Shown here one piece after another: positions 24,196-35,101 of a stretch of 64,000 nucleotides of DNA. The notes under the pieces were generated by a model. The model was not told the DNA's origin and did no database searches. It was given only the letters and a program-made list of their open reading frames with translations. The stretch covers positions 5,862,884-5,926,883 of the forward strand of contig CM041541.1 in assembly GCA_023238725.1 (NCBI GenBank). Reading direction: 5' to 3'. This DNA is from Scortum barcoo (taxonomy: Eukaryota; Chordata; Actinopteri; Centrarchiformes; Terapontidae). Within the stretch, counting starts at the first letter, position 1. Each line of letters opens with the position of its first letter. Made by a program: the position numbers and the translations under genes.

Positions 24196-26070
24196 GTGTG
24201 TGCAAGTGCTGGTGGATGCTCGTAGGTGAGTTTAGGTGGCTCTGCTTGTGTGTTTTTTTTTTGTCTTTTCTTTTTTTTTTTTTGTGAATGTGGGTTAATT
24301 AAAAAAAAAAAGAGCACACACAGAAGGGGGGCGGATCCCCGGGTGAAGCAGGTCGAGGGCTATTGGACGGCGCCAGAGCGAAAACATGATTGATTCGGCG
24401 AGGGCTCGCTGTCAGAGAGGAAATGAGAGCTGAATGGGGGCGGCGCACGGTCTGTCGACGCACTCTGGGGACCGCTGGACCCCCGTATACACTTTCATAT
24501 GGAAATGAGGGGCCAAGCTGACACAGAGGGGGAGAGAGAGAGAGCAGGAGAGTGCATGCAAGGTAGAGAGAGAGAGAAGAGGGTCAGCAGGCATGACAGC
24601 AGGAAAACAGGAGAGAGGACAAATATTCAGATGTGGTGGGAAATTTAAAAAAAGCACCTGAAGCAATAGGGCTTGATTTGAAATCTTCTCCTCTTTACGT
24701 AGCTGTTGACCTCCGTTCCCGTGCTGCTCCCAGGACCACGATCACATTTCCTTCAGCTGCCAATGGGGGGCCGACTGATGCTAAAAGTATTCTGCAGTTT
24801 TGCAGTTTTGCTAATTTTGTTTTGTATTTGATTCCTTTACATTCTCTATATCTTCTCTATATCCATATATTGTGCCTGATTTTATTTAACTGATTTGAAT
24901 TTTTCATTTACATTTTTTCCAGTAGAAAGTGCCCTGTAACTTTGTTTGGAACAGATTAAAGATTAAAAAAGAGAAAAAACAAAATTTGGAGATCAGTATT
25001 GCATTGATAGTTAAGACAGTTTGATGTGTTTCTACAAAAAGCCAGTCAAATTACAAACAATGTTTTTGCAGACCTATAAATGGCAGATATAAAATACATA
25101 TAATACTGTGATTCCATTTCATTTTCTGAGGTCAAAAATAAACTTTCACACTTAAACTGGGTTGGATTTTATTCAAAGCGTTATCGTTTCAGCTCGTTTG
25201 TACATTTTTCTTCTAAATATAGTTTTTCTTCATTACACTTGTATTAACTGACTATACATTTTTATTTATCATTATCTCATGCAGTTAATTATCATGTTTT
25301 GTTGAATATTACATACATGTTATTGTAATAATTGTTATTGTTGTATCTCCAACATTGCAGACCGTCAGCAGGAGTGAAGCTAAAACAGCTAAATCTGCTA
25401 TTTCCTCTCCCAGGCCTCTGCAGGCCCTCCTGCTTGTTTCTCCATCACAGCTCCTGTTGGAGGGGGAAACACACTGCCGGCGGGCCTCTAGAGTTTCCTC
25501 TCTGATGGCATTTGACATGCCACTTTTTACGCCCGTCTCCTGCCGTGTCACAGTGGGTGGCAGGGAACAACCACACCAGTTGTTTGGCGATTTACTGCCC
25601 TCGGGGTGAAAGGTTTATTGGACCGGACTAGTTAGTACAGAGCTAAAATAAGGATTTGCTGAAGGCTGGGGGGTCCCTGCACCCCCCTCCGGAACTGCCG
25701 CCACCTGCCCCGAGCGTCCACACACATTATACTGTACATGCACGCACCCACATCTCCACTGGTATGTACACTCACAGGCACATGTCTGAAGACTCTCCCT
25801 GGTTGTCTCGATCTCTTTCGCCTCCTCTCTGTGTTTTAGCTCGAGCGCAGACGTTCACAGTGCCAGGTTTGTGGTCAACAGTGTCATTTAATGCGTCACA
25901 AATTTAGAATTAAAGCTGCAATTCAAGCGGTAAAATAAGAGAGGCCATACTTGATTGCAGAGCACTGTAGACAGGAGGAGATGTATGGAAAGATGTGCCA
26001 CAATAATGTTTCATTTAGTGTCTACCATTTATGTTAATCTGTAATTAATTTAGCTTTTTTGTTTCTGGGT
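24196..26070. other. Non-coding sequence with homopolymer and GA tracts
   Basis: No supported gene. T- and A-runs lie at about 24250-24311. A GA-rich tract lies at 24526-24581. 24800-25330 is AT-rich and featureless. 25360-25620 is a repeat-free, GC-richer block open in frames on both strands (84 and 80 codons) but with no protein likeness; it may be regulatory. Confidence 0.45.
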
Positions 26071-26150
26071 TTAAAGGGAATAGTTCACGATTTTAGGAAA
26101 TATGCTTATTTGCTTTCTAGCTGAGAGTTAAATGAGAAGATGATATTAAA
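26071..26150 (+). mobile_element. 5' fragment of the percomorph TIR element
   Basis: TTAAAGGGAATAGTTCACGA, then TTTTAGGAAATATGCTTATT and TAGCTGAGAGTTAAATGAGA, reproduce the terminal segment and start of the element whose fuller copy is at 50.65-51.01 kb. The sequence departs from the family after about 26150, so the copy is truncated. Confidence 0.7.
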
Positions 26151-26640
26151 CGATTTTTATTTTCTTTAGCTGTCTGAGTTTGTCCAACAGTCCTTGAAGG
26201 CAGCACTGCTGTAGTTTTTACATTTCCCTTCATCATCTTCTTACCTTCACATCACAGATAAGGCAGGTTGTGACCTTTTTGACCCTTGTCAGCCCTTCCC
26301 TGTTCTGTCAGTCCGCCTTCAGACCACCAGACAAGGCCGAACACCTCCCGCCCCTCCTCCACCACATCCCTCCTTTCCCTTCTCTTTCCGTCTTCTTCCT
26401 TTCTTCCACGACCCTGCGTGGAACATCGCAGTCTAGACACGGCGGGTGAAAAGGAGAAGATCCGTGAGCGCTCACTCATCCTTTTGTCCGCCGCCCCCTC
26501 CTCCGACCTCCAGCTCCCTCCGTCTGCCCTCCATTGTCGGGGAACAATGCGGTGCCACTGCCTCTTCCTAAACATGTTGGGGTATTAAAATCACCCTCAA
26601 TATGAGCTGCAGGGGTGGGTGGGGGGCAGAGTGAGAGCTG
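26151..26640. other. Non-coding sequence, pyrimidine-rich on the plus strand
   Basis: No gene. 26290-26430 is C/T-rich, giving overlapping 100-107-codon frames on the two strands with no protein likeness. Confidence 0.45.
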
Positions 26641-26646
26641 TCATGC

Positions 26647-26747
26647 CACACACACACACACACACACTTTGACCTATAGGGGGGCTGTCCCGAACCCATT
26701 TGTGTCAATCAGGAGGAGTTCAAAAGCCAGGAAATATTCCTTCACAT

Positions 26748-26781
<34 letters not shown>

Positions 26782-26978
26782 AAAGGCCCCCGGTTGCAAT
26801 GTGTTTTGACTGACACATCTTTGACGCTCTGTGTGCAGCCAAGTTTAGATCTCCTCTGTGTGTGTGTGTGTGTGTGTGTGTGTCTGTCTGGGGGTCAAGT
26901 TCTTGTGAAAACACTGATCCCACCCATTTGCCAGAGATCCCCAACATGCCCACCCACCCCCACCAGGCCAGATCTCCC

Positions 26979-27011
<33 letters not shown>

Positions 27012-27012
27012 T
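26647..27012. repeat. Microsatellite cluster: (CA)n, (CA)n, (GT)n, (CT)n
   Basis: CA units run at 26647-26667 and 26749-26779, GT units at 26857-26883, and CT units at about 26978-27011. The CA and GT arrays are complementary and about 80 bases apart, so a transcript could fold on itself. Open frames of about 100-112 codons across this zone are repeat-encoded. Confidence 0.9.
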
Positions 27013-27882
27013 CCTCCATTCTCTGATGTGACTAAACACATTGTTGCCGTGGAGACCACAGCTTCATATTGCCATTTGGGTTAATTGTCAAACTCATCCG
27101 CCCTCCTCGCCTGTTCGAGGGGCGTGTCTGTCCACGTCTTTGAAGCCACAGCTTTTTATCCTGGATCTGACTGGGTGGGTAAAAATGATTTTGGGAAGCT
27201 TACATGTAAAAAGTTATGTTTTGTAGTATTTATGATGAAAAGTTGAACTGGCACCTCCTCTTCTCCAGTTAATATGATGGAGACTGTAGGACTGTCTACA
27301 ACTACAGTGAGCTGAAACTTACTGCTTATTTACATATTAAAACATGGTTTTGATTAAGCACAAATAAAAGTGAATATTGAATGCATCTTGAACTCTTGAA
27401 CTCGTATTAGGACCTAAAGCGAAGTTACTTGAGTATTGGTAGGGTCTGAAGACCTCAAGCTCCATATCTTTGTTTGAGGCGAGCGGGTAAGCTCCCTGAA
27501 TCTCGGACTACATCGTCGCCAGTTTAGCTGCACTGTGGGTAATGTAAGTGCCAGGTTTTTGACAAGGAAGATAAACGCGTGAAATAAAAATGGTGATCTT
27601 TCATGTTCTGTTTATTTTGATTTTTTTTTAATGCTTTTTCAACAGTGTTACAGGATTGCCATGCTTGCTTTTCACCAATTAATCATTTTGTCAATAAAGT
27701 GCCCAAAACTAGTGGAAAATCATAATTTGAAGAAAATGAGGCTACTTTAAGAGAAAGGTGCAGGTTTGAGGCTCTACTACTTGATGTCACTCGAATGTGG
27801 AGACACTGATTGCTTTTTTCTTACCCGGAGGTCTTACACTGCTTAGTGGTGATGTGCACAAGAATGCCTACACATAAAGACT

Positions 27883-27884
<2 letters not shown>
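27013..27884. other. Non-coding sequence; possible repeat fragment
   Basis: No gene. GCACTGTGGGTAATGTAAGT near 27530 and GGAGACTGTAGGACTGTCTAC near 27280 look like parts of a dispersed fish repeat, but I cannot delimit it. The rest is AT-rich unique sequence. Confidence 0.35.

Positions 27885-27922
<38 letters not shown>
27885..27922. repeat. (CA)n microsatellite, 19 units
   Basis: An uninterrupted CA array. Frames reading VCVCVC or THTHTH across it are not genes. Confidence 0.95.
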
Positions 27923-27928
<6 letters not shown>

Positions 27929-28049
27929 TGCCTGCTTGTCTTCTTATCATTCTCCAAAGACACCAACACACATGTACGCAGGACAGATAATTTATTCGGT
28001 CGCTCTGGAAGCCTCCTCTGCAGTGACCCAAACAGACAATAAAACATCT

Positions 28050-28545
28050 CCACAATGGAAATGTTAATTTCCTCATTATCAGCCCTCTTAATTATTTGTT
28101 GTGACAGATAATTGCATGCAGGGTGTTTGATATCAGCAATAACCTTCTGCCTGCGTTGTCAAGGGGGCCTTGTCGCCTCTCCCGCCCCCGAGCGTCGCTT
28201 TTCACTGAGACAAAGAGGCAGGAGCGTGCGCACATAACCTTTTCTAAGCTCTGCGCCTCCTCTCCCCTCACCATAATAGGAATAAATATTATAGATTAAT
28301 TAATCCGAGCTGATTATAATTTAATCACTTTGCCTCCCGGGGTCACTGTATTATTATCCCACTTAGTGCGTGGCTTGTACACACACATACACACACATAC
28401 TGCAGACACACATATACAGAGAAAAATGGCATTTTTCCAAACCCTGTGTGATGTGCAGAGAGATGTTTTCTGCCATTTTACTGACTTATTAATTACCAGT
28501 AATGCTGTATTACAAGGCTTTGGGCGTTTCTGTTGAACGTACACA
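28050..28545. promoter_or_regulatory. Homeodomain-site-rich candidate conserved block
   Basis: The stretch contains TCTTAATTATTTGTTGTGAC, GACAGATAATTGCATGC, the perfect palindrome GATTAATTAATC (28294-28305, followed by CGAG), GATTATAATTTAATCAC and TTATTAATTACCAGTAATG. A CA-rich interval (28380-28415) divides it. The run of TAATTA, TAATCC and TGACAG sites without transposable elements suggests regulatory sequence; no conservation data were available. Confidence 0.45.
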
Positions 28546-30457
28546 CTTACAGATACACAATAACTTGGATGCAAACGTACACAAACCACAGGCATGAGTG
28601 TATCCGCATCTGCAACCACGGTCACAAGACATTCGGATGCATATAGTCTACATGTATGCTGTGTGTAAAACATTCATTTATTCCATAAACCCATATGAAA
28701 TTTATAAAATGTATTAAATGAACATATATGGAGCTTCTCACCTGACTGTATTTGTAAAATCAGACTCTAATGAGCATACCATGAGACTATAGTGTACACA
28801 AGAAACCTGTCTGAGCCATCATCTTATAACTTTGGAGAATGTGACACTAAGCATGTAAATATGATTGAATGAAATGATTTTTTATACTATCAACCATCCT
28901 CTTCCTTATTCCTTTTCTTTAAAAAGATCCACAGAGTTGCTCATGTACAAACACAAAAGCCAGAACACCCTTACTTTTAATCCAGAGTATAGATCCTACA
29001 TTTCCCATAATGCAACTAAACAGCATCTTCTGTTCGACCCTCCCTGCGTCCTCTCAGCTCCAAAATAATTTGACATTTTCTCAGATTTTTATGAGCTCCT
29101 CCATTGTACAACACTTGTTTTTAATGTCTGAGGACTCCTCATGACAAGTAAACTCAACTCCAGGTGTAAAATCTGCAGCGTGTTCATCCATTTTAAAACA
29201 CTTGGCAGAGACACAAAGGTCATCATTATCATTCTAATTCTTCTCATTCGGAAACCCGGAGGAGCCAAAACCCTCTCTCCTTCACCAAATCTGGCTCTCC
29301 TCTAATCACATCGACATGTGACACAGACTGAGCTTGCATCCAGTGGACTTGGCAAAGGCAGGTGGCACTGATTCCAAGTCATTTTGGATGTCGGATGGTG
29401 GAAAGAAAAAAGGGGAATAAAAAAAAAAAAAATCGTCCCTCGGTAAACAAATCTACAAAGCAGAGCAAGCAGAGACTGCAGAGGGGCGGCTCGCAGCTTT
29501 ACTGTCATAGAAACGAATGCGGGGACAAACAGAGTTGGCCGACGCGAGGAGCTCCCCAGTCAAAACACCAATTTCATGTCTTGTCGAGTCTAATTTGCCG
29601 TGTTCCAAACTGCGGAGAGGAGACGTCGTTTGGGGTGGAAAGGAGCTATTTTTACATAAGTACAGATCTTATGTTTGAAAGTACAATGCTGCTGTTTTCT
29701 GTATTCTTTTTATACATCCATCATCTGTCATGGCCGCATACTTCTTATCTCTATGAAATGAGCTCAATATTTCTGTATGCACATGCGGTTTGGAGGACTT
29801 TTTTTCTTTATATGCAGGTGACCTACTTCATTCAGTAAATTACAGCATTTCCACTCAGTGAGTAAGAGTGGAAAGGACTTAAAAAGTAGCATAAAATGGA
29901 AAAACTTGGTTAGATTTAGGCACAAAAAGTTCGGCTTCAAATCACTACCTATGTAATGTTGTTGTCATGGTAACTAATAAACACGTGGTTAAGGTTACCA
30001 ATGAATGGTAGTCTCCAGTGTTAAATGAAAATGAATGAAAATATTTTTGTACTGCTGTCATCATTTTGTCTCGTATTCCCTCATTGCATTCACTTTAATA
30101 GTGTTTTTTATTTTTACTTTTACGGTGATGCCACTCCAATATGTAAATAAAACCAGCTACAAAAATAAAAGTGAGAGCCTCTAAGGGATATATAAGAAGT
30201 TAGTAATATATAATATGCTATACCGCCTCTATGTAATGTAATATAGAGTGAAGGCTTAAGCTTTGAGCTGTTTTAACTGTAAGTCATGAGTGTATCAATT
30301 ACTTGCCTAATTAGTAAATAATGAAATAATTAATTTTCTTCTATTCAATTTAACAATGGAGGGAGATGCTGATTTCTGCTTTGTGGTAACTTGAGAGCCC
30401 TGTATACAGGTGCAGCGTGCAAGGTGTTTTGCGCCTCTCTCTGTCTGAAAACACATG
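28546..30457. other. Non-coding sequence
   Basis: No supported gene. CTACATTTCCCATAATGCAAC near 28998 resembles a motif found in fish repeats. A-runs lie near 29420. The 158-codon plus-strand frame at 29362-29838 begins in lysine-rich A-repeat sequence and has no domain resemblance. 29900-30380 is AT-rich and featureless. Confidence 0.45.
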
Positions 30458-30510
30458 CACACACACACACACACTCACACACACATAAACACACACTGAC
30501 ATACACACTT
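30458..30510. repeat. Interrupted (CA)n microsatellite
   Basis: CA units run from 30458 to about 30484 and continue as interrupted ACAC stretches to about 30510. Confidence 0.85.
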
Positions 30511-30707
30511 GACACGGTCTAAAGTGATTTTAAACCCCTTACTATCTACACATGCCTCACTTCGTTTTTTCCCCCTGTTTCCCACTGAAGTGCTGCTGCT
30601 GTTCATTTTCTCACACACACGCAGGCTGACAGCTTATCCTACCTCCCACATGTGTGACAGGTGTCAGGCCCAGTGGGAGCTTTTACAGCCCCTAAACTCT
30701 TGACATT

Positions 30708-30720
30708 TGACCCTTGACCT
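30708..30720 (-). promoter_or_regulatory. DR1 nuclear-receptor element
   Basis: The plus strand reads TGACCCTTGACCT, which is AGGTCA-A-GGGTCA on the minus strand: a textbook direct repeat with one-base spacing, as bound by HNF4, COUP-TF (NR2F), RXR and PPAR dimers. An identical 13-mer recurs at 32851. The match is exact; binding is inferred. Confidence 0.5.
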
Positions 30721-30724
30721 TCTC

Positions 30725-31440
30725 TACTCCTTCAACCCTGAGGCACCTGCAGCGGCCAGATAAACTCTTACGGGGCGAAGTGGAACCTGCCGTCTTGATA
30801 TGTAACCGTGACGCAGGGGGAAATACTCACAGTAACAAAACTGTTTATGAGCCACAGACTTCACTCACAAAGTTCCAGGATTGTGCTTCAAGTTATCTCA
30901 TTCATTTATTTATATTAGAGATTAGTTAGTTAGACAAAGTTATTTGGAGGGAAAAAAAGTGCTGTTTCTCGCCTCTCAACTGTAAAGATTTGTTTCATAA
31001 GATAGTCAGTGGTAGATTCTGTAGGTTTTACAAATCTCAAATAATTCATTCAGAAAATAAAACTCAGATTAATCTGTAAAGAAAAGAAAAAGCTCTGTAG
31101 CGCTAATTTCTACATTTATTTTTTGGAGGTAAATCTTTTCACCTCTAATTTATGGAGCCCAAAAAGTTCAACATTAAGAGCATATTATGAAATAATTTAC
31201 TTTGTCTACTAATTTTCGGCATAGTAGAAAATAATTTTAGGCTTCATCACATTAAAAACAATACAGGACAATGATAAGGACTAATTTCATGGACATTATT
31301 AACAACAATATAATAAAAACATGTACAGCAATATTCAATTAAATAAAATGGGACAAGCGCTAATAGTAAAATCCTGTATCAGGAGAATAAAAACAGACAA
31401 AATCTAAGTTTTATTTTGTTTTTTCCCCACATCAAATCTC
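30725..31440. other. Non-coding, AT-rich sequence
   Basis: No gene or element recognised. Composition becomes strongly AT-rich from about 30900 onward. Confidence 0.5.
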
Positions 31441-31535
31441 TGTGTGTCAATCAAGACAAACGGGGCAGAGCCAGTTATGTAATTGGCCAATCACATAGCT
31501 GCACCCGCCCTGTTTTCCTTGAGTGACAGACACAC
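31441..31535. repeat. Large imperfect palindrome centred near 31486
   Basis: The centre ATTGGCCAAT is a perfect palindrome made of two opposed CCAAT boxes. Outward, TTATGTAATTGGCC pairs with GGCCAATCACATAG, and the arms TGTGTCAATCAAG and CTTGAGTGACAGACACA are near-complements, for a total span of about 95 bases. It is embedded in AT-rich DNA but is itself GC-richer. It may be a hairpin (MITE-like) element or a two-sided NF-Y-type regulatory site. Confidence 0.6.
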
Positions 31536-32850
31536 TTTGTCGTTTAAAAAAAGTGGAATTATGAAATAAAACATTTTGAAAAATGCCATTGTAAAATAAA
31601 AACAGATTTTAGAAAAGGGACATTTTGAAATGCTCATGGAATTAAATGCATTGAAATGTTATTGTGGAACAAAGTAAGATTATTAGTGTAAAAATACATA
31701 GGATTATTTCACAATTTTGTACTTTATAACATACTTCTTCTATGTCTATATTTATTCATATAATTATTTATTTTATATCATCTTATCTATATAATGTGTC
31801 AATTGGACCACTTTGGCTCTCGATATTATTTAAACAATTCATAGATTTAACATTTGGATGATTTTAATTCTTAGTGCCATTGGAAACTTTTCAAGTGGAA
31901 AAAAAATCTGCTTTAGGTTTTCTGTATTATTCCGTAACTGCAAAGTATAACCACAATAACAATTTTTTTTATGTAATACAATCAAGTAACATTACAGTAC
32001 AAGATCATTTAAGGCAAATAATTTTAGGGTTAAACATGTTTAGTTTGTAGTTTATGATCATTTAATTTAATAATGTTTTATTTATTTAATTAATTTTTTT
32101 GGCAACTTTGGGTCTCCATACTGATATAATTGTATATTTTGCAGCCTATTAAAAAGCAGTGAGTTTTCCTTCTTAAAACGTGATGTTGCAGTTGGAAACT
32201 TGAAAAAAGTTCATTAAAAAAAATACTATCCTGCTGGATTTGCTTCACTTTCTCTAAGAAGACCAGGATTTTAAGACTAAGCATGAGACTATTTGAATTA
32301 TTTGTTATTTGCATGTTTGTCTGCAGAGTCACTTCACTCCTCCCATTCATTTATCAAATGAAAAACTAAGCACAGACACGTAAATGCTTGTGTATGTTAC
32401 GTACGGCTGCTGATGTGTTTATGTGTTGTGCAGACGATCCAAGGTCTTTATCAGCTGATCAGACGTGAACAAGTGTACCGTGCATACAGCCACGCAAAAA
32501 CACACCCGACGCCACATTTTAATGAAAACATCTATATCAAGCAGCTGCTCGCTGTACGTAAAGAGGAACAATTACTGTATGTGTTTTCCGTTTGATTGCA
32601 AAACGGGTGAAACTTAATTAAAATTCACAATGATTAGCATATGCATTGTATGAGTGTGTGTGTTGGAGAGTCAGACCACAGAGCCCCACCGCTCCCCTCT
32701 ATTTCCTCACTCGGGGCTCCCCGGTGTGTTGGCAGTGAGTTTAAAGAGGATAAACACCCCCTTTAACTCTCCTCTCATTTCCTCCATGGCCTCCTTAAAT
32801 TAATCTCCACACACACACGCACGCCTAGACGCACATGGCTGGCTGGAAGT
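31536..32850. other. Non-coding, AT-rich sequence
   Basis: No gene. 31540-32350 is among the most AT-rich parts of the window. 32560-32660 contains AACTTAATTAAAATTC and GATTAGCATATGCATTG and may be regulatory. Confidence 0.45.
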
Positions 32851-32863
32851 TGACCCTTGACCT
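32851..32863 (-). promoter_or_regulatory. Second DR1 nuclear-receptor element
   Basis: TGACCCTTGACCT is identical to the 13-mer at 30708 and in the same orientation, about 2.1 kb away. On the minus strand it reads AGGTCAAGGGTCA. Confidence 0.5.
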
Positions 32864-33840
32864 GGACAGATTTCACGGATTATCCCTTTTTTGTCCGAGC
32901 AGTGCCTTTCTGATCCACTACTTTGCCTTCATGTTAAAAAGACACCCCCCCTCCTCTCCGGCCCTTTTGACTTTAGCCAGTAAAGCCTCTCTGTGCTTTA
33001 CCTGGATTCCCAGGGTTTGTAACCAACACCACTGTTTTTCAAAAGGCAGAGGAGGCTGGAGGAGAGCGATTGAGGAGGGAGAACAAGAGGATGAGAGTGG
33101 GCGGAAAGAGGAAAAATATTGAGGGAGACAGAAAACACATAACTGTCCATTTTGACATTAATTTGTCTCAATTAATAAGTGAATGAGTGAAAAACAATTA
33201 GGATTATGAAGATTTAATTCCGCTCTTCGGAATCTTTTTTCTTGTGTTTCAAGGTTTTTATATGAGTTTCTGTGAGGACAGAAAGACGTTACAGCAGTGA
33301 AGGAAGAGAGACAGCAAAAAAAAAAAAAGCTTTTGATGTAATTCTGAAAAGGAAGAGGCCCAAATGAGAAGAGAATAGAGGCAGAAGGAGAAAGAGAAAA
33401 TGAAATGAAGACAGGGACTTAGCGGGGAGGGAGAAGGAGGGCTAAGTTAAACGCTGCATCCCCCCCCTTAACCTTTGAAGTGAACAGATTGCTTCCAGGG
33501 CAGAGGGAAAAGCCATTTACCCACCATATATTCATGTCCCTGGTTAAACAGCAGACTTAGGCGGAAGAATAGAGATTAGCCGCACTCTCAGCATCTCATT
33601 ACATCCTAAAGGAAGCCATTCAAGTGGGCTTTAACAGCTGTTTTGCACAATTTCCCTTTCGCGGAATAAAAGAAACAGTCACACAAATCCTTTTTCTTTT
33701 TGTTTGTTTCAGCCATGAAGCATGAAATGAAAAAAACATTTCAGTGATGAAGTGTTTTTTTTGGGTTTTTTTTTTTTTTAAGCGCAGAGCAGCAACAGAC
33801 AAACAACAAAATACAACCTGAGAGCAACAAACAGTGGCGG
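32864..33840. other. Non-coding sequence
   Basis: No supported gene. 33050-33115 and 33300-33440 are GA-rich. T-runs lie near 33755-33780. Nothing else is recognised. Confidence 0.45.
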
Positions 33841-34100
33841 CGGTGTGAGTGACGGAAGAGCTAATAGGAGCTTGTTACCTGTCAATCAGTGGGGAAAAAA
33901 AATGACATCGCATCCCACTCTGACCCTCCCCTCACACTGTGAGTGACACTTTGATTGGACAAGGCATTTTAAATGTAACATCTAATAGGGCCTTGTATCC
34001 TGTCAGTCACAGCAGCGGCGCCTGTCTTTTCAGCTTTACCGCCTCCTCCTCGCACGCCGTCACACAGCCGCGATTCAGTGTGTGGCTCTTCTGAAGCACG
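33841..34100. promoter_or_regulatory. Internally duplicated candidate conserved element
   Basis: CTAATAGGAGCTTGTTACCT (from 33861, continuing GTCAATCAGTG) recurs as CTAATAGGGCCTTGTATCCT (from 33982, continuing GTCAGTCACAG). Each unit is preceded by TGTGAGTGAC (33844 and 33939). Both carry the CCTGTCA core (TGACAGG on the other strand, a TALE homeodomain site). The block is free of mobile elements. Enhancer function is inferred. Confidence 0.5.
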
Positions 34101-34866
34101 CTGCAAAATAAATCAGGCTTATAATACACACACATTAAATATCCTTGACTCCTGCAGTGACTCCTGAAATGAATGCAAAATCTTTTTATTTTTTACGTCC
34201 AGTGTGAAGAAAAAGAGAAGTGCAATCACCTTTTCGAGGGGACGCCAACATGGAGGAAGAGATGTTTTTACTTTCAGACACCCAATCTACCTTTAAAAGT
34301 CTCTCACACTGATACATTACATTGTGACAGTGAGGCTTGATATTGGGACCGATTCAGGCATTTTGTTTAACGGATAATAAAGAGAAAAAGAGGAAGTATG
34401 GTAGCTGGGATGTGCCAAAGCAGAGAGCAAATCTGTAGAAAATGATGTTTTATAGTGAGTCGATGAAGAAATGAGCGTGTATGGCAGAAAAAAGAGAGTA
34501 GCCGTTTAGACACACCATAAGTATGTTTCAGTATTAGGACTCAACATTTCAACCAATATGAGAAAATTCATGTCTCGTTGTATGACCCGTGAGAGGTCTT
34601 CCAGGAATGGGTGGCATAACTAGTTCTCCTATTTAACATTTGATCAGGGAACACAAAAAACAACAGGATGAATCAGAATTTTGCTCTGTGACAGACACAA
34701 AATCCAGCTTTCAATGACGTTTTATGGAATTATAAACTGCAGATAGAGGCCGAGGGAATTAATCTAGCGAGTATAGGACATGTCCGTAAGACATGCCAAC
34801 CTTTAAGTGCACAAGTTTCTGATTTAAGTCAAACACAAAACTAATGTAATCAAGCACTACAGATGT
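34101..34866. other. Non-coding sequence
   Basis: No gene or element recognised; ordinary unique sequence. Confidence 0.5.
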
Positions 34867-34880
34867 TGTGTGTGTGTGTG

Positions 34881-34928
<48 letters not shown>

Positions 34929-35101
34929 ATATGCAGGACACAGCACAATAATACAAAACACAAAACAGACCGGAACACATCAAACTACTGGCTGGCCCTA
35001 AAAAGATGAATGTGTTCTTTGTTGCTTAATCTAAAGTGAACTCTACGTGCTATTCAGGAGGGTGTGTGTGTCTGTATGTGTGTGTGTGTGTGTGTGTGTG
35101 T
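34867..35101. repeat. Two long (GT)n arrays
   Basis: GT units run at 34867-34926 (one TTA interruption) and 35062-35101 (interrupted by TCTGTA). They are separated by about 135 bases of unique sequence. Together they form the longest GT tract in the window. Confidence 0.95.

Noticed and set aside
26647..27922. CRISPR-like or satellite array
   Set aside because: The repeats are dinucleotide microsatellites without unique spacers.
29362..29838. 158-codon plus-strand frame
   Set aside because: Starts in A-rich lysine repeats and continues into AT-rich sequence without a conserved motif.
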